Position numbers and translations under genes: made by a program. From NCBI GenBank assembly GCA_017643925.1, contig JAEPML010000001.1:248001-312000 (forward strand): 64,000 bases of DNA, given 5' to 3'. This document shows positions 26,866 to 35,959 of the stretch, piece by piece (positions within the stretch are counted from its first letter, which is position 1; each line of letters begins with the position of its first letter). The DNA is from Roseibium sp. (GTDB lineage Bacteria; Pseudomonadota; Alphaproteobacteria; Rhizobiales; Stappiaceae). A model generated the notes under the pieces. That model was given only the letters and a program-made list of their open reading frames with translations, did not search any database and was not told the DNA's origin.

Positions 26866-27783
26866 CTAGCGCGCGCGCAGCATCATCAGGTTGCCGCCGA
26901 GTACACAGATCAAGCCGGCGGCCGCGAGCGGTGTCCACTGGTACCCTTCGAAAATCGTCGACAGGCTGAGTGCAACGACAGGAAACATCACCGTTGCATA
27001 TCCGGCGCGTGCTGACCCGATGCGCCCCAGCAACGTCAGGTAAGACGCAAACGCGATGACCGAAGCAACGATCGCCAGATAGACGAGGCTGCCGACATAG
27101 GTCACGGACCAGTCGATCTGGAAGCTCTGTCCCCGAAGGGCAGAGAACACTCCGAGAAAGATCATGCCATAGACCATGCCCCACGCGGTTGCCGGTGTGA
27201 CCCCGATGCCCCTTCGTTGCGTGTCGGCCGACAACATGTTGCCAAAGCAGAAGGACAGCGTGCCACCGATGCACATGGCGAGGCCAAAAAGGGTCTCAGG
27301 GCTGAATTCCGCGCTTGCGAGCGTTGGCCAGAACATCAGGCCGATGCCGGCAAAGCCGAGAATACCGGCTGCAAGCGCAAGCATGTTGGGGCGTTGACCG
27401 AACAGCAGCAGACCGAGAAACAGGTTGAAGATCGACGCGGTCGAGAAGATTACGGCGAGCAGCCCGGAGGGCAGATGCGCGGCGCCATAATAGAACAGCG
27501 TGAAATTCGTCGAAAACAGGAACGCGCCAAGCCCGGCAAAACGCAGGTGATCCTGCAGCGGGAAGGACAGGTCATGTCCCCGGTAGCGGGCCCAGACCAT
27601 CATGATGGCGGCCGCCAGAACAAAGCGCCAGAAAACCGAGACTTCCGGCGCTACATGGGTGACCTGGCCCTTCATGGCGATCCAGCTGAAGCCCCAGGCC
27701 AGGACGGTCACCGCATAAAGGCCGTAGTCGGTTGCGTTGAAGCCATGGGAACCGGTACTGGCGGCAGGGGATGCGACGCTCAT
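26866..27783 (-). CDS. EamA/DMT-family transporter
   Basis: 305 residues with about ten hydrophobic segments arranged as two EamA repeats of five, the drug/metabolite transporter layout. Recognisable pieces are AWGFSWIAMKGQVTHVAPEVSVFWRF in the first repeat and GYATVMFPVVALSLSTIFEGYQWTPLAAAGLICVLGGNLMM at the end of the second. It probably exports an amino acid or related metabolite. The nearby PLP-dependent dehydratase gene on the same strand may be functionally related, which is inference only. Confidence 0.85.
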   Translation of the reverse strand: MSVASPAASTGSHGFNATDYGLYAVTVLAWGFSWIAMKGQVTHVAPEVSVFWRFVLAAAIMMVWARYRGHDLSFPLQDHLRFAGLGAFLFSTNFTLFYYGAAHLPSGLLAVIFSTASIFNLFLGLLLFGQRPNMLALAAGILGFAGIGLMFWPTLASAEFSPETLFGLAMCIGGTLSFCFGNMLSADTQRRGIGVTPATAWGMVYGMIFLGVFSALRGQSFQIDWSVTYVGSLVYLAIVASVIAFASYLTLLGRIGSARAGYATVMFPVVALSLSTIFEGYQWTPLAAAGLICVLGGNLMMLRAR

Positions 27784-27931
27784 GAATTTGCCAATCTGAA
27801 GAAGAAGGTGGCCCTAATGTGAGCCGCCCGCCACTTCAGGACAAATGATTGTTTTTGATCTATCCATCAAGACTTCCAATAGGTGCGCGTTGGTCATCTC
27901 CAATTTCCCACCGCAGTCAAAGATACGAAAG

Positions 27932-28909
27932 TCATGGGGCCGGTGTGCCACCTTGAAGAATGGTTTGCAGCGCGCCTTCATCGATGTTTCCGCCTGACAG
28001 GATCACGCCGGCTTTCTTGCCGGTAAGGCCGTTGGCTTCTTTTTTCATGGCGGCGAGTGCGGCAGCGCCGGCCCCTTCTGCAACATTGTGCGTGTCGGCA
28101 AACAGGATCCTGACAGCTTCTGCGACTTCATCTTCGCTGACGGTTACAATCCGGTCCGCCCCATGGGTCAGAATGTCCAGAGCCTGCTGATTGGGTTCAC
28201 GGCAGGCCATGCCATCTGCGAACGTTTTGGCCGTGTCGGTGGTGATGATGTGACCCGCTGCGTGTGACAGCTGATAGGCAGGAGCCCGTTCGCTCACCAC
28301 CGGGACAATTTCGGTTTTCAAACCGAGCAGATCCCGAACAGTGATCAGCCCGCAAGCGCCGGACCCCATTCCAACAGGGACATAAACGACATCCAGGTCG
28401 GAGTGCTTTTGAAAGAACTCGAGCGCATAGGTCGCGACGCCAAGAACGATGTTCCGGTGGAAAGACGGCACCATGAGATAGTCATGCTCCTCGGCCTTTT
28501 CCTCCGCGACCCGTCGACTGATATCGAAGTCTCGCCCCTCGACAACCAGATCGGCGCCAAAGGCTCGCATGGCTCTGTTCTTGCCTTCCGCATTGCCTTC
28601 TGGAACCACAAGTGTCGCGGGAAGTCCCAGCCTGGACGCGGCCAGTGCCATGGACTGACCATGGTTGCCGCGGGTTGCAGAGATGACACCTTTCGGGCGG
28701 CCATGCGCGTCTATGTGCTTTTGAATGTAGACGATTGAGCTGCGCGCCTTGAAGGCACCGATCGGCGTATGGTTCTCGTGTTTGACAACGACCTCGAAAC
28801 CGAAGCGTTCCTGGAGCAATGGCCAGGCATAGGCCGGGGTATCGGGCGCGATCCGGCGGACAATCGGCAGGACGGCCTCCAGGTCTTCAAGGGCAAATAG
28901 CGGTGTCAT
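27932..28909 (-). CDS. PLP-dependent threonine/serine dehydratase
   Basis: 325 residues of fold-type II PLP enzyme. The Schiff-base lysine is in HENHTPIGAFKARSS (about residue 55 from this start), the substrate loop is ATRGNHGQSMA, and the phosphate-binding glycine run is VGMGSGACG. No C-terminal ACT regulatory domain is present, so it resembles catabolic threonine/serine dehydratase rather than biosynthetic IlvA. The ATG at 28909 (MTPLFAL) is preferred; ATG 28933 would add eight residues and neither has a strong ribosome site. It is divergent from an AraC regulator, which may control it. Confidence 0.85.
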   Translation of the reverse strand: MTPLFALEDLEAVLPIVRRIAPDTPAYAWPLLQERFGFEVVVKHENHTPIGAFKARSSIVYIQKHIDAHGRPKGVISATRGNHGQSMALAASRLGLPATLVVPEGNAEGKNRAMRAFGADLVVEGRDFDISRRVAEEKAEEHDYLMVPSFHRNIVLGVATYALEFFQKHSDLDVVYVPVGMGSGACGLITVRDLLGLKTEIVPVVSERAPAYQLSHAAGHIITTDTAKTFADGMACREPNQQALDILTHGADRIVTVSEDEVAEAVRILFADTHNVAEGAGAAALAAMKKEANGLTGKKAGVILSGGNIDEGALQTILQGGTPAP

Positions 28910-29072
28910 CAGTAGTCTTTCGGTGGATGGCATATGTTGCAGGCTGGTTTTCCGAGAGCGGAATCGTTGCCCCGAGACTGCCAGTTTGCCTTCAGTTTCC
29001 AGGATTGTCTTTCAGGATCCTGAACCACAATCGACTTGAGCTGCCGAAAGGTTTGCATCATCTTGGCGCGCG

Positions 29073-29843
29073 ATGAATGTTCAACCGCCAAAATCAGTGG
29101 TCGTGGCAAACCACCGGGTCACGCTGCTGCCGTCTGGCCCTTACGAGACCGTTTATGTTGCCTCCGGTGACAGCATCGGCTTTGCGTTTGATGCCCAGTC
29201 GGGCAGCCACGCGATCGGGTCGGACAAAGCGGAAGCCTTCGTCAGGATACCAAACAGCCTGGCCGCGATGCCGCGAGGCTGTGACGTCAGGTCCCGTTCC
29301 AGGGCGGGTGGTGAATATCTGCTGGTCACCGGACCTCTAATCGAAAGCTTGCCTGACGGTTACAGGACGAACATTCGTGCACCTTTCGCGGTCGCAGCTG
29401 CATCGCATGTCCGGCGCTGGATCTTGAGCGGCAATCAACCCGATGTGCTTGAAGCCGAGGCGATGCTCCGGGTGCTTGCGGAGGCAGTGTCAAAACCGGA
29501 GCGGCAGGACAAGGCTGCTCGGTGGATGACCCCGGCGCGTTACAAACGCGTTGTCGATGCAGTCGAAGCCGGGTACGCCAGCGCAATCACGGTCTCCGCG
29601 CTGGCCCGGGAAATCGGTGTTTCTTCCAGCTTTCTGACCCGTGCCTTCAGGGCCTATTGCGGTCAGTCGCCTTATGATTTCATCCTGAGCCGACGGCTGC
29701 AGGCCGCGCGTCGGATGCTGGCCGAGACAGACAGCTCCTTGGCAGCGATTGCCCTGGAATGCGGCTTTTCCTCCCAGAGCCACATGAGCAGCCTCATGCG
29801 CGCAAGACTGGGGCTGAGCCCCTCCAGCCTCCGCGACCACTGA
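29073..29843 (+). CDS. AraC-family transcriptional regulator
   Basis: 256 residues. The N-terminal 140 have no clear domain I can name. The C-terminal third is the double helix-turn-helix of AraC/XylS: ITVSALAREIGVSSSFLTRAFRAYCGQSPYDFILSRRLQAARR, then AIALECGFSSQSHMSSLMRARLGLSPSSLR. It is divergent from the threonine/serine dehydratase with about 160 bases between, and ends about 35 bases from lldD, which runs toward it. Confidence 0.85.
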   Translation: MNVQPPKSVVVANHRVTLLPSGPYETVYVASGDSIGFAFDAQSGSHAIGSDKAEAFVRIPNSLAAMPRGCDVRSRSRAGGEYLLVTGPLIESLPDGYRTNIRAPFAVAAASHVRRWILSGNQPDVLEAEAMLRVLAEAVSKPERQDKAARWMTPARYKRVVDAVEAGYASAITVSALAREIGVSSSFLTRAFRAYCGQSPYDFILSRRLQAARRMLAETDSSLAAIALECGFSSQSHMSSLMRARLGLSPSSLRDH

Positions 29844-29877
29844 GACCGACGGCTCTTGCAAGCCACCGGTACAAGGA

Positions 29878-31014
29878 TCACAGAACTAGGTTGTGTCGGC
29901 CCACCTTGGCGATGTCGGTCTCGCCGCACAGGCCCATGGTGACATCCAGTTCCTTGTGCATGATCTCGAGAACTTTCGCGACGCCTTCCTTGCCCATGGC
30001 GCCCAGCCCGTAGATGAAGGCGCGGCCGATATAGGTGCTCTTGGCGCCCATCGCGACCGCCTTGAAAACATCCTGACCCGAGCGGATGCCACCATCGAAA
30101 TGGACTTCGATCTTGTCGCCAACGGCATCGACAATGTCTCCCAGCACCTCGTAGGACGCTAGGGCACCATCAAGCTGGCGTCCGCCATGGTTGGAAACCA
30201 CGATTGCGTCTGCCCCGAGTTCGGCCGCCGTTTTGGCGTCCTCGACATCGTTGATGCCCTTCAGGATCAGTTTCCGGTCCCAGTGTTTCTTCACCCATTC
30301 GACCGAAGACCAGTCGAGCGTCGGATCGAACTGGCTGGCAGTCCATTCCGCCAGCGACGACATGTCTTCAACGCCTGATACGTGACCGTGGATATTGCCG
30401 AATTCCCGTCGACTGGTCTTCAGCATGTTCAGGCACCAGCGCGGCTTGAAGGCAAGGTCCAGAAGCACATGCGGCTTCGGTTTGGGTGGTGTGCTCAGGC
30501 CGTTCTTGATGTCCTGGTGCCGCTGTCCAAGCACCTGAAGGTCCAGCGTCAGGACCAGCGCGGAACAGTTTGCGGCCAGGGCCCGTTGCATCAGGTTCTC
30601 GGAGAAACCGCGATCGCGCATCACGTAGAGCTGGAACCAGAAGGGGTTTTTGGTGTGCTCCGCGACATCCTCGATCGAGCAGACACTCATGGTCGACAAT
30701 GTGAAGGGAACACCGAATTCTTCCGCCGCCTGAGCCGCGAGGATCTCGCCATCGGCATGCTGCATCCCTGTTAGACCCACTGGCGCAAGCGCCACGGGCA
30801 TCGAGACGTCCTGGCCGATCATCGTCGTCTTGACCGAGCGATTGTCGATGTTGCGAGCGACCCGCTGGCGCAGTTTCTGGCGCTGCAGGGCGGCCTCGTT
30901 CTCGTGATAGGTGCTCTGCGTCCAGGAGCCGGTGTCGGCATAGTCGTAGAACATCTTGGGCACCCTGCGCCTGGCAAGGGCCTGCATGTCGGCAACGTCG
31001 GTCACAACTGTCAT
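29878..31014 (-). CDS. lldD: FMN-dependent L-lactate dehydrogenase (alpha-hydroxy-acid oxidase family)
   Basis: 378 residues, normal for LldD. The FMN TIM barrel has the N-terminal RRRVPKMFYDYADTGSW, the PVALAPVGLTGMQHADGE strand, and the active-site block AIVVSNHGGRQLDGALAS with catalytic His and Arg. Further on are VHFDGGIRSGQDVFKAVAMGA and YIGRAFIYGLGAMGKEGV. It oxidises L-lactate to pyruvate and feeds electrons to the respiratory chain at the membrane. The FadR-type regulator immediately upstream on the same strand is the expected lactate-responsive repressor. No lactate permease is adjacent. Confidence 0.92.
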   Translation of the reverse strand: MTVVTDVADMQALARRRVPKMFYDYADTGSWTQSTYHENEAALQRQKLRQRVARNIDNRSVKTTMIGQDVSMPVALAPVGLTGMQHADGEILAAQAAEEFGVPFTLSTMSVCSIEDVAEHTKNPFWFQLYVMRDRGFSENLMQRALAANCSALVLTLDLQVLGQRHQDIKNGLSTPPKPKPHVLLDLAFKPRWCLNMLKTSRREFGNIHGHVSGVEDMSSLAEWTASQFDPTLDWSSVEWVKKHWDRKLILKGINDVEDAKTAAELGADAIVVSNHGGRQLDGALASYEVLGDIVDAVGDKIEVHFDGGIRSGQDVFKAVAMGAKSTYIGRAFIYGLGAMGKEGVAKVLEIMHKELDVTMGLCGETDIAKVGRHNLVL

Positions 31015-31053
31015 GAAATTTCCTCCTGCGGCGATCAGGAATTGTTGGTGTTG

Positions 31054-31812
31054 TTATTTGGATTTGGCGACCCGCAGCTCGGCAAGCTGCTCGCGCTGGT
31101 CTCTTTCCATCGTTTCGGCCAATGTGCCACGCACATAGTCGATATGTTCTTCGGAGGCCCGGCGCGCGCCCATCGGATCCGCCTCGCGAATGGCGTCCAT
31201 GATGGCCCAGTGCTGCTGCATCACTTCGCTTCTGGCATTGGGAAAATGATAGAGGCGTCCGCGATTGATGAAGACCTCGTTCTCCAGGAGCCTATAACAG
31301 GATCTCAGAGTATGAAGCAGCACCACGTTATGCGCGGCTTCACCCACGGCATGGTGGAACTTGACATCGAGCCGGCTCTCAGTTTCCGGATCGTCGGCAT
31401 CAAACGCTGCCTGCATCCGGTTCATGATATCGGTCAGACGCCGGATATCGGACGGCGCTGCACGCATGGCCGCCTGTGCGGCAGCCTGACCCTCGATGCC
31501 CCGGCGGAACTCAAAATAGTCATTGACGGCGGAAGGGTGCCTGGAGATCAGCTGCACGACCGCTTCGGTAAAGATCGAACCGATGAGATCGCACACAAAT
31601 GTGCCTCCGCCACGGCGGGCTTCGATCAGTTCCCGGTCCTCGAGAATCTTCAGGGCGTCTCTGAGAACCGGCCGCGAAACCTTGAGCTGTTCTGCAAGGT
31701 CACGTTCGGAGGGAAGTCGGTCACCCGAATGCAGGACGCCTTTCAGGATCAGATCTTCAATCTGTTCCACCACGGCGTTGGCGGTCTTTTGGTGATCGAT
31801 GGGTCGAAACAT
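31054..31812 (-). CDS. lldR: FadR-type GntR regulator, LldR-like
   Basis: 252 residues. An N-terminal GntR winged helix (ILKGVLHSGDRLPSERDLAEQLKVSRPVLRDALKILEDRELIEARRGGGTFV) is followed by an all-helical FCD effector domain with metal-binding histidines (DVKFHHAVGEAAHN, HWAIMDAIREAD). Its place directly before lldD marks it as LldR, a lactate-responsive repressor. ATG 31812 has AGGGAA seven bases upstream and is preferred over a start at 31848. An AT-rich inverted repeat 41-69 bases upstream is the likely operator. Confidence 0.88.
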   Translation of the reverse strand: MFRPIDHQKTANAVVEQIEDLILKGVLHSGDRLPSERDLAEQLKVSRPVLRDALKILEDRELIEARRGGGTFVCDLIGSIFTEAVVQLISRHPSAVNDYFEFRRGIEGQAAAQAAMRAAPSDIRRLTDIMNRMQAAFDADDPETESRLDVKFHHAVGEAAHNVVLLHTLRSCYRLLENEVFINRGRLYHFPNARSEVMQQHWAIMDAIREADPMGARRASEEHIDYVRGTLAETMERDQREQLAELRVAKSK

Positions 31813-31852
31813 GCAGAAATTCCCTTTTCGCGGCGAAACTACCGCCAAAAGG

Positions 31853-31881
31853 AAAATTGGTCAAATTTTTTGTCCAATTTT
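31853..31881. promoter_or_regulatory. Probable LldR operator
   Basis: AAAATTGG (31853-31860) and CCAATTTT (31874-31881) are perfect 8-bp inverted arms with a 13-base AT-rich spacer, just upstream of lldR. The inner TTGGTC/GTCCAA bases resemble the TGGT/ACCA core used by FadR-type GntR proteins, but the spacing is wider than usual. Confidence 0.6.
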
Positions 31882-32004
31882 GAAGCGCGTGCTTTGCGCG
31901 TATTGTCGCAATTCGGGAATATGACAGGAATCGACGCGGACCAGCCTTGTTGGCACCGGCAACTTGTGCAAGGTGAGGACATGCTACCAAAGTAGGGGGC
32001 TCGC

Positions 32005-33303
32005 TTGGGGCAGGGATCAGAAAACGGTTCACCTTTTCCCTCTTTCAGACCTTCGCCGCTGCGCGAAAAGGTTTTGGGAGAGGTTCACGCACGCCCGTTC
32101 AGGGCACTGACTGCGCCAAGAACCATCATCCACTATGCGTTCCTGACGAGTTCGGAAGAGGCGGCCAGGGATCAGGCCTGGCTGACCGAGCTGTGTATTT
32201 CACGTGGTGGAAACGGACCAGCGAATGGTGCTCGCCACCACACCTTGCCATTCGGCGGCGGTACGCTCAGCTGGGAGCAGCACGCCGAGTTCACCACCTA
32301 TACCTGGGATGGCGCCATCGGCACCGACGTCATCTTCGGCGAGGCGCCCGCCAATCATCCCTTTGGAGCGGCCTTTCGGGCCCCCGGCGACCTGCTTGTC
32401 GCTGTGCGACTGGAGCTTCGGGCACCCCGAGACAGCGAAACCTGGCGCGATCACTTCGACCCGAGCAGCCTGACGGTTTCGGAGGTCTATGACGGCAGCG
32501 CGACCGTGGCGACCGACTTCCGACAGGACCGGGATGGACTGACCCGGATCCTGATGTTCAACAAGAACCTGAGTGAAGTGCAGACCGGGGCCGTGGTGCA
32601 GCGGCTGCTGGAAGTTGAGACCTACCGGACCCTTGCAATGCTTGGCCTCTTTGAAGCCACGCGCCTGCAGCCGGAAATCCGGCGCTTTGAAATCGAGTTG
32701 GCCGAAATGACCGGTCAGATGAAGGACGCGTCCGCGCTCGGGGCCAACCAGGAACTCCTCGACAGGCTGTCGGCGCTGGCCGCCGACCTGGAGGCAGGTG
32801 CGACCGCAAGTACGTTCCGCTTCGGCGCGAGCAGGGCCTATGACGAAATCGTCAAGGCGCGCTTTGAAACGCTCAAGGAGCGTGCGGCGCCGGGCGAGTT
32901 GTCCATGGCAACCTTTCTCTCACGCCGACTGGCGCCGGCCATGCGCACCTGCCAGGCGATTGAAGACCGGCAGGCCATGCTGTCGCGAAAACTCGCCAGG
33001 GCAACCACATTGCTGCGCACCCGGGTCGACGTGGAACTGGAAGACCAGAACCGCAGCCTCCTGCAATCCATGAACCGGCGTGCACGCCTGCAACTGAGAC
33101 TGCAGCAGACGGTCGAAGGCCTGTCGGTCGCAGCTGTCAGCTACTATGTCGTCGGTCTGATTTCCTATCTCGCCAAGGCGGGCAAGGAAGCCGGCCTGCC
33201 GGTTCCAAATGCCAGCGTCACGACCGGCCTTGCCGTTCCCGTCGTGGTTCTGCTGATCTGGTGGATCGTCCGCCGTATCCGCAAACAGCACGGCGAGCAC
33301 TGA
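32005..33303 (+). CDS. DUF3422 family protein, C-terminal membrane anchor
   Basis: 432 residues. The DUF3422 hallmark is at the N-terminus (LREKVLGEVHARPF...IIHYAFLT). A helical, charged middle (about 220-390) with repeated Arg/Gln/Leu coiled-coil character follows. The C-terminus has two hydrophobic segments (VAAVSYYVVGLISYLAK; TTGLAVPVVVLLIWWIV) and a basic tail. The only start is a TTG at 32005, because an in-frame TAG lies 12 bases upstream; AGTAGGGGG precedes it. The role of the family is unknown; it probably sits on the inner membrane with a large cytosolic part. Confidence 0.82.
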   Translation: MGQGSENGSPFPSFRPSPLREKVLGEVHARPFRALTAPRTIIHYAFLTSSEEAARDQAWLTELCISRGGNGPANGARHHTLPFGGGTLSWEQHAEFTTYTWDGAIGTDVIFGEAPANHPFGAAFRAPGDLLVAVRLELRAPRDSETWRDHFDPSSLTVSEVYDGSATVATDFRQDRDGLTRILMFNKNLSEVQTGAVVQRLLEVETYRTLAMLGLFEATRLQPEIRRFEIELAEMTGQMKDASALGANQELLDRLSALAADLEAGATASTFRFGASRAYDEIVKARFETLKERAAPGELSMATFLSRRLAPAMRTCQAIEDRQAMLSRKLARATTLLRTRVDVELEDQNRSLLQSMNRRARLQLRLQQTVEGLSVAAVSYYVVGLISYLAKAGKEAGLPVPNASVTTGLAVPVVVLLIWWIVRRIRKQHGEH

Positions 33304-33360
33304 GCCGGGACCACAAGGCATTGCTGGATCAGGCTCGGGTCCCAGGCTTAAATGCGCCTG

Positions 33361-34371
33361 CTATTCGACCTTGAACTGCCTGCTTGCGTCGAAGTCCTGC
33401 AGCGTTTGATAGAACGTATCCGCAGGCCCGACGATCTTGGGATCTGCCTCCAGGTTGATTTCCGTATCGGCGGCCGGGTAGGACAGCGACCGGATGAAGT
33501 ACCGCATGCAGTTCAGGCGCGCCCGTTTCTTGTCGTCGGAACGGACGACGGTCCAGGGTGAATCCGCTGTGTGCGTGTAGAAGAACATGCTCTCCTTCGC
33601 CTCGGAATAGTCGTCCCACATGTCCAGGGATTGCACGTCCACCGGGCTCAGTTTCCAGTGTTTCAGCGGATCGCTGTTGCGAGATTGAAACCGCCGCAAT
33701 TGCTCTTCGCGGCTCACCGAGAACCAGAACTTGAACAGGCGAATTCCGCTTCTCACGAGCATGCGTTCAAATTCCGGAACCTGGCGCATGAATTCCATGT
33801 ATTCGGCCGGCGAGCAGAAGCCCATGACTTTCTCGACCCCCGCCCGGTTATACCAGGACCGGTCGAACAGGACGATCTCACCCTTTGTGGGCAGATGCTT
33901 CACGTAGCGCTGGAAGTACCACTGCCCCTTTTCCTCCTCGGTCGGCTTTTCAAGGGCGACGACCCTTGCACCGCGCGGGTTCAAATGCTCCATGAAGCGC
34001 TTGATGGTGCCACCCTTGCCTGCTGCATCCCGCCCTTCAAAGATGACGACAATGCGTTGGCCGCTGTCCTTGACCCAGTTCTGCACCTTCAGAAGCTCGA
34101 TCTGAAGCTCCTGCTTTCGGGCTTCATACTGGGCGCGGTTCATGCGCCGCTTATAGGGGTAATTGTCTGGCAGACTTGCCTTGTTTCCCTTGGTGATCGA
34201 GCGTTCGTGCAGCAGCAACGAATGGCTCTTGTGGACTGCCGGATGGGCGACAGGCCGGCTGGCTGCCGCCTTGCGCGGCCTCTTTTTCGGCGCCTTCGGA
34301 AGAGCTGTATCGGTACTGGAAGCGACCGTTTCCTGATCGGGTGCAGGGGCTGATTTCGCGTTCTGGTCCAT
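33361..34371 (-). CDS. ppk2: Polyphosphate kinase 2
   Basis: 336 residues. The N-terminal 65 are basic and low-complexity (APKKRPRKAAASRP). The PPK2 kinase domain follows, with Walker A IFEGRDAAGKGGTIKRF, lid residues around PRGARVVALEKPTEEEKGQWYFQRYVKHLP and Walker B EIVLFDRSWYNRAGVEKVMGF. It interconverts polyphosphate and nucleoside di/triphosphates in the cytosol. ATG 34371 is supported by GGAAGGAAG just before it. A longer frame to 34524 lacks support. Confidence 0.93.
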   Translation of the reverse strand: MDQNAKSAPAPDQETVASSTDTALPKAPKKRPRKAAASRPVAHPAVHKSHSLLLHERSITKGNKASLPDNYPYKRRMNRAQYEARKQELQIELLKVQNWVKDSGQRIVVIFEGRDAAGKGGTIKRFMEHLNPRGARVVALEKPTEEEKGQWYFQRYVKHLPTKGEIVLFDRSWYNRAGVEKVMGFCSPAEYMEFMRQVPEFERMLVRSGIRLFKFWFSVSREEQLRRFQSRNSDPLKHWKLSPVDVQSLDMWDDYSEAKESMFFYTHTADSPWTVVRSDDKKRARLNCMRYFIRSLSYPAADTEINLEADPKIVGPADTFYQTLQDFDASRQFKVE

Positions 34372-34677
34372 GAACTTCCTTCCATAAAAAGAGAGCGTTT
34401 TTCGAGCGCGTCTTCGTTTCAAGAAAGATCCAGCTACGTAAAGCGCGCGTTCAAAGACCCAAGCACCAAAACGATCACTGTGCATTGACTTCAAACAAAC
34501 CAGGTCAACGAAGTTGCGTTCCATTGTTTACTTTGAAAGCAAACCAGGTGACGAGGGCAGGCGCGGGGTGTCGGCAGTGGTGCCTGCACGCCCGAATTTT
34601 CTAAAGCTGTCCTTCGTCTTTGGGATATTCTTGGATAAGGTGACGCCTCAGGATCTACCCCGAATCTGGATGGAAGC
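34372..34677. other. Non-coding stretch between ppk2 and the NicO gene
   Basis: About 306 bases between divergent genes, so it should hold promoters for both. I see no tRNA, clear terminator, riboswitch fold or strong palindrome in it. Base composition starts to become more AT-rich here, continuing into the metal cassette. Confidence 0.5.
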
Positions 34678-35391
34678 ATGCTGGACCTGCTCGTTGCCTG
34701 GCAGCGTTGGATTTATGACGGTATCCGCAGCTCCATCATAGAGTTCGACCAATCGGGTGATGCGTGGCTTCTTCTCGGCATGATCTCAACAGGGGTCGTG
34801 TTTGGGGCGATACACGCACTCACACCCGGGCACGGTAAAACCATTCTGGCCAGCTATCTGGCAGGGTCGGGAAAAGGATTTGGGAGGGCACTTTCGGTCT
34901 CCACAGTACTGGCGGCAACACATGTCCTGACGGCTGTTCTGATTGCCTTTTTCGCGGCGCATCTGATGGAGCGGTCTTTTGTCGGTGGTGGACGAGCGCC
35001 TGCGCTTGAGTTTCTAAGTCGCTTCCTGCTCCTCGGTATTGGATTCTGGTTGCTCTTTCGAGCAATTCGGGTCCGGAAACGTGCGGACAAGCATGAAGGC
35101 CTCGGTGTCGCATTGGCGACGGGGCTGGTTCCGTGCCCGCTGACCTTGTTCGTCGTCGTTGCGGCTTTATCGCGTGGTGTTCCGGAGGCGGGGCTAGTTT
35201 TCGCGGGCTCGATGCTGATCGGTATAGCAATCACACTCGGATTGGTGGCCATCGCGACTGTGGTAGGCCGGCGAGCACTCATGAAACTCGCCACAAGGCG
35301 AGGTGGGGCAATTGAAACGTTGTCCCGTGGGCTCGATATAGTTGCCGGCTTGTTGATCGTTGTTTTTGCCAGCCGTGATTTACTGAACTAG
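34678..35391 (+). CDS. NicO/RcnA-like nickel/cobalt transporter
   Basis: 237 residues with six hydrophobic segments. The NicO signature is in TM2 (GAIHALTPGHGKTILASYLAGSG), and the second conserved block is ATGLVPCPLTLFVVVAALSRG. The family (PF03824 group, including RcnA) moves Ni2+ or Co2+, mostly outwards. The usual His-rich cytosolic loop of RcnA is absent, but a separate His-rich protein is encoded 95 bases downstream. It is the first gene of a same-strand group of four that ends at a strong hairpin. Confidence 0.8.
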   Translation: MLDLLVAWQRWIYDGIRSSIIEFDQSGDAWLLLGMISTGVVFGAIHALTPGHGKTILASYLAGSGKGFGRALSVSTVLAATHVLTAVLIAFFAAHLMERSFVGGGRAPALEFLSRFLLLGIGFWLLFRAIRVRKRADKHEGLGVALATGLVPCPLTLFVVVAALSRGVPEAGLVFAGSMLIGIAITLGLVAIATVVGRRALMKLATRRGGAIETLSRGLDIVAGLLIVVFASRDLLN

Positions 35392-35485
35392 AAATCGCGC
35401 CTTTGTATTCCAAACGCGTCGCCGCGTTAAGGTCACAGGACTTGCATAAGCCCGCCGATTGGCCATATTTCGCGGTTATCTAGAA

Positions 35486-35908
35486 ATGTGCGATTCGAGT
35501 TGTCTTCCTTTTTGGGAACTTGGAACGAACAGGAAAACAGGTTTGAGGCGACAGAGGCACCAGACATTACTGCATTGGCGACAGCTCTTGGCCGGGCTGG
35601 TTTGCGCGTGCGTGTTTGTCTGGACGACGGTTCCGTCCTCGTCGCATACCCCCAAGTTTTTGGAAACGGTGCAGGATCACCTGCAAATGATCGAAGATCA
35701 TGGCCATTCGCATGGGCTTGAACTTGATCTTCTATGGGCAATGCATGGTCACCAGCACGATCTTGCAGACCATGACCACAACACGGCTGATCTGGTGAAG
35801 TCGGGCCCAAAATCTCATCTTGATTTCGACAAGTCGTCCTGGAGGCTTCCTGCCAGCGACGCTTCTTCTGTTCTCGTGTTCCCGCCAGAACGCCCTCCAA
35901 GGATCTGA
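35486..35908 (+). CDS. Small histidine-rich exported protein, putative metal binder
   Basis: 140 residues. A basic N-terminus (NRKTGLRRQRH) leads to one hydrophobic segment (LLAGLVCACVFVWTTVP, about 33-50) that could be a signal peptide or anchor. A segment dense in His and Asp follows: ETVQDHLQMIEDHGHSHGLEL, AMHGHQHDLADHDHN. ATG 35486 is chosen; a TTG at 35459 is possible. I do not recognise a named family. The His clusters and position between a NicO transporter and a HupE/UreJ protein suggest periplasmic Ni, Co, Zn or Cu binding, which is inference. Confidence 0.6.
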   Translation: MCDSSCLPFWELGTNRKTGLRRQRHQTLLHWRQLLAGLVCACVFVWTTVPSSSHTPKFLETVQDHLQMIEDHGHSHGLELDLLWAMHGHQHDLADHDHNTADLVKSGPKSHLDFDKSSWRLPASDASSVLVFPPERPPRI

Positions 35909-35959
35909 CAGGGGCCCGCATGGGCTGAACCCAATCTGTCAATCACTTGGAAGGATCAA

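Noticed and set aside
30904..31995. 363-codon frame opposite lldD and lldR
   Set aside because: Shadow of two recognised genes; no supporting start or motif.
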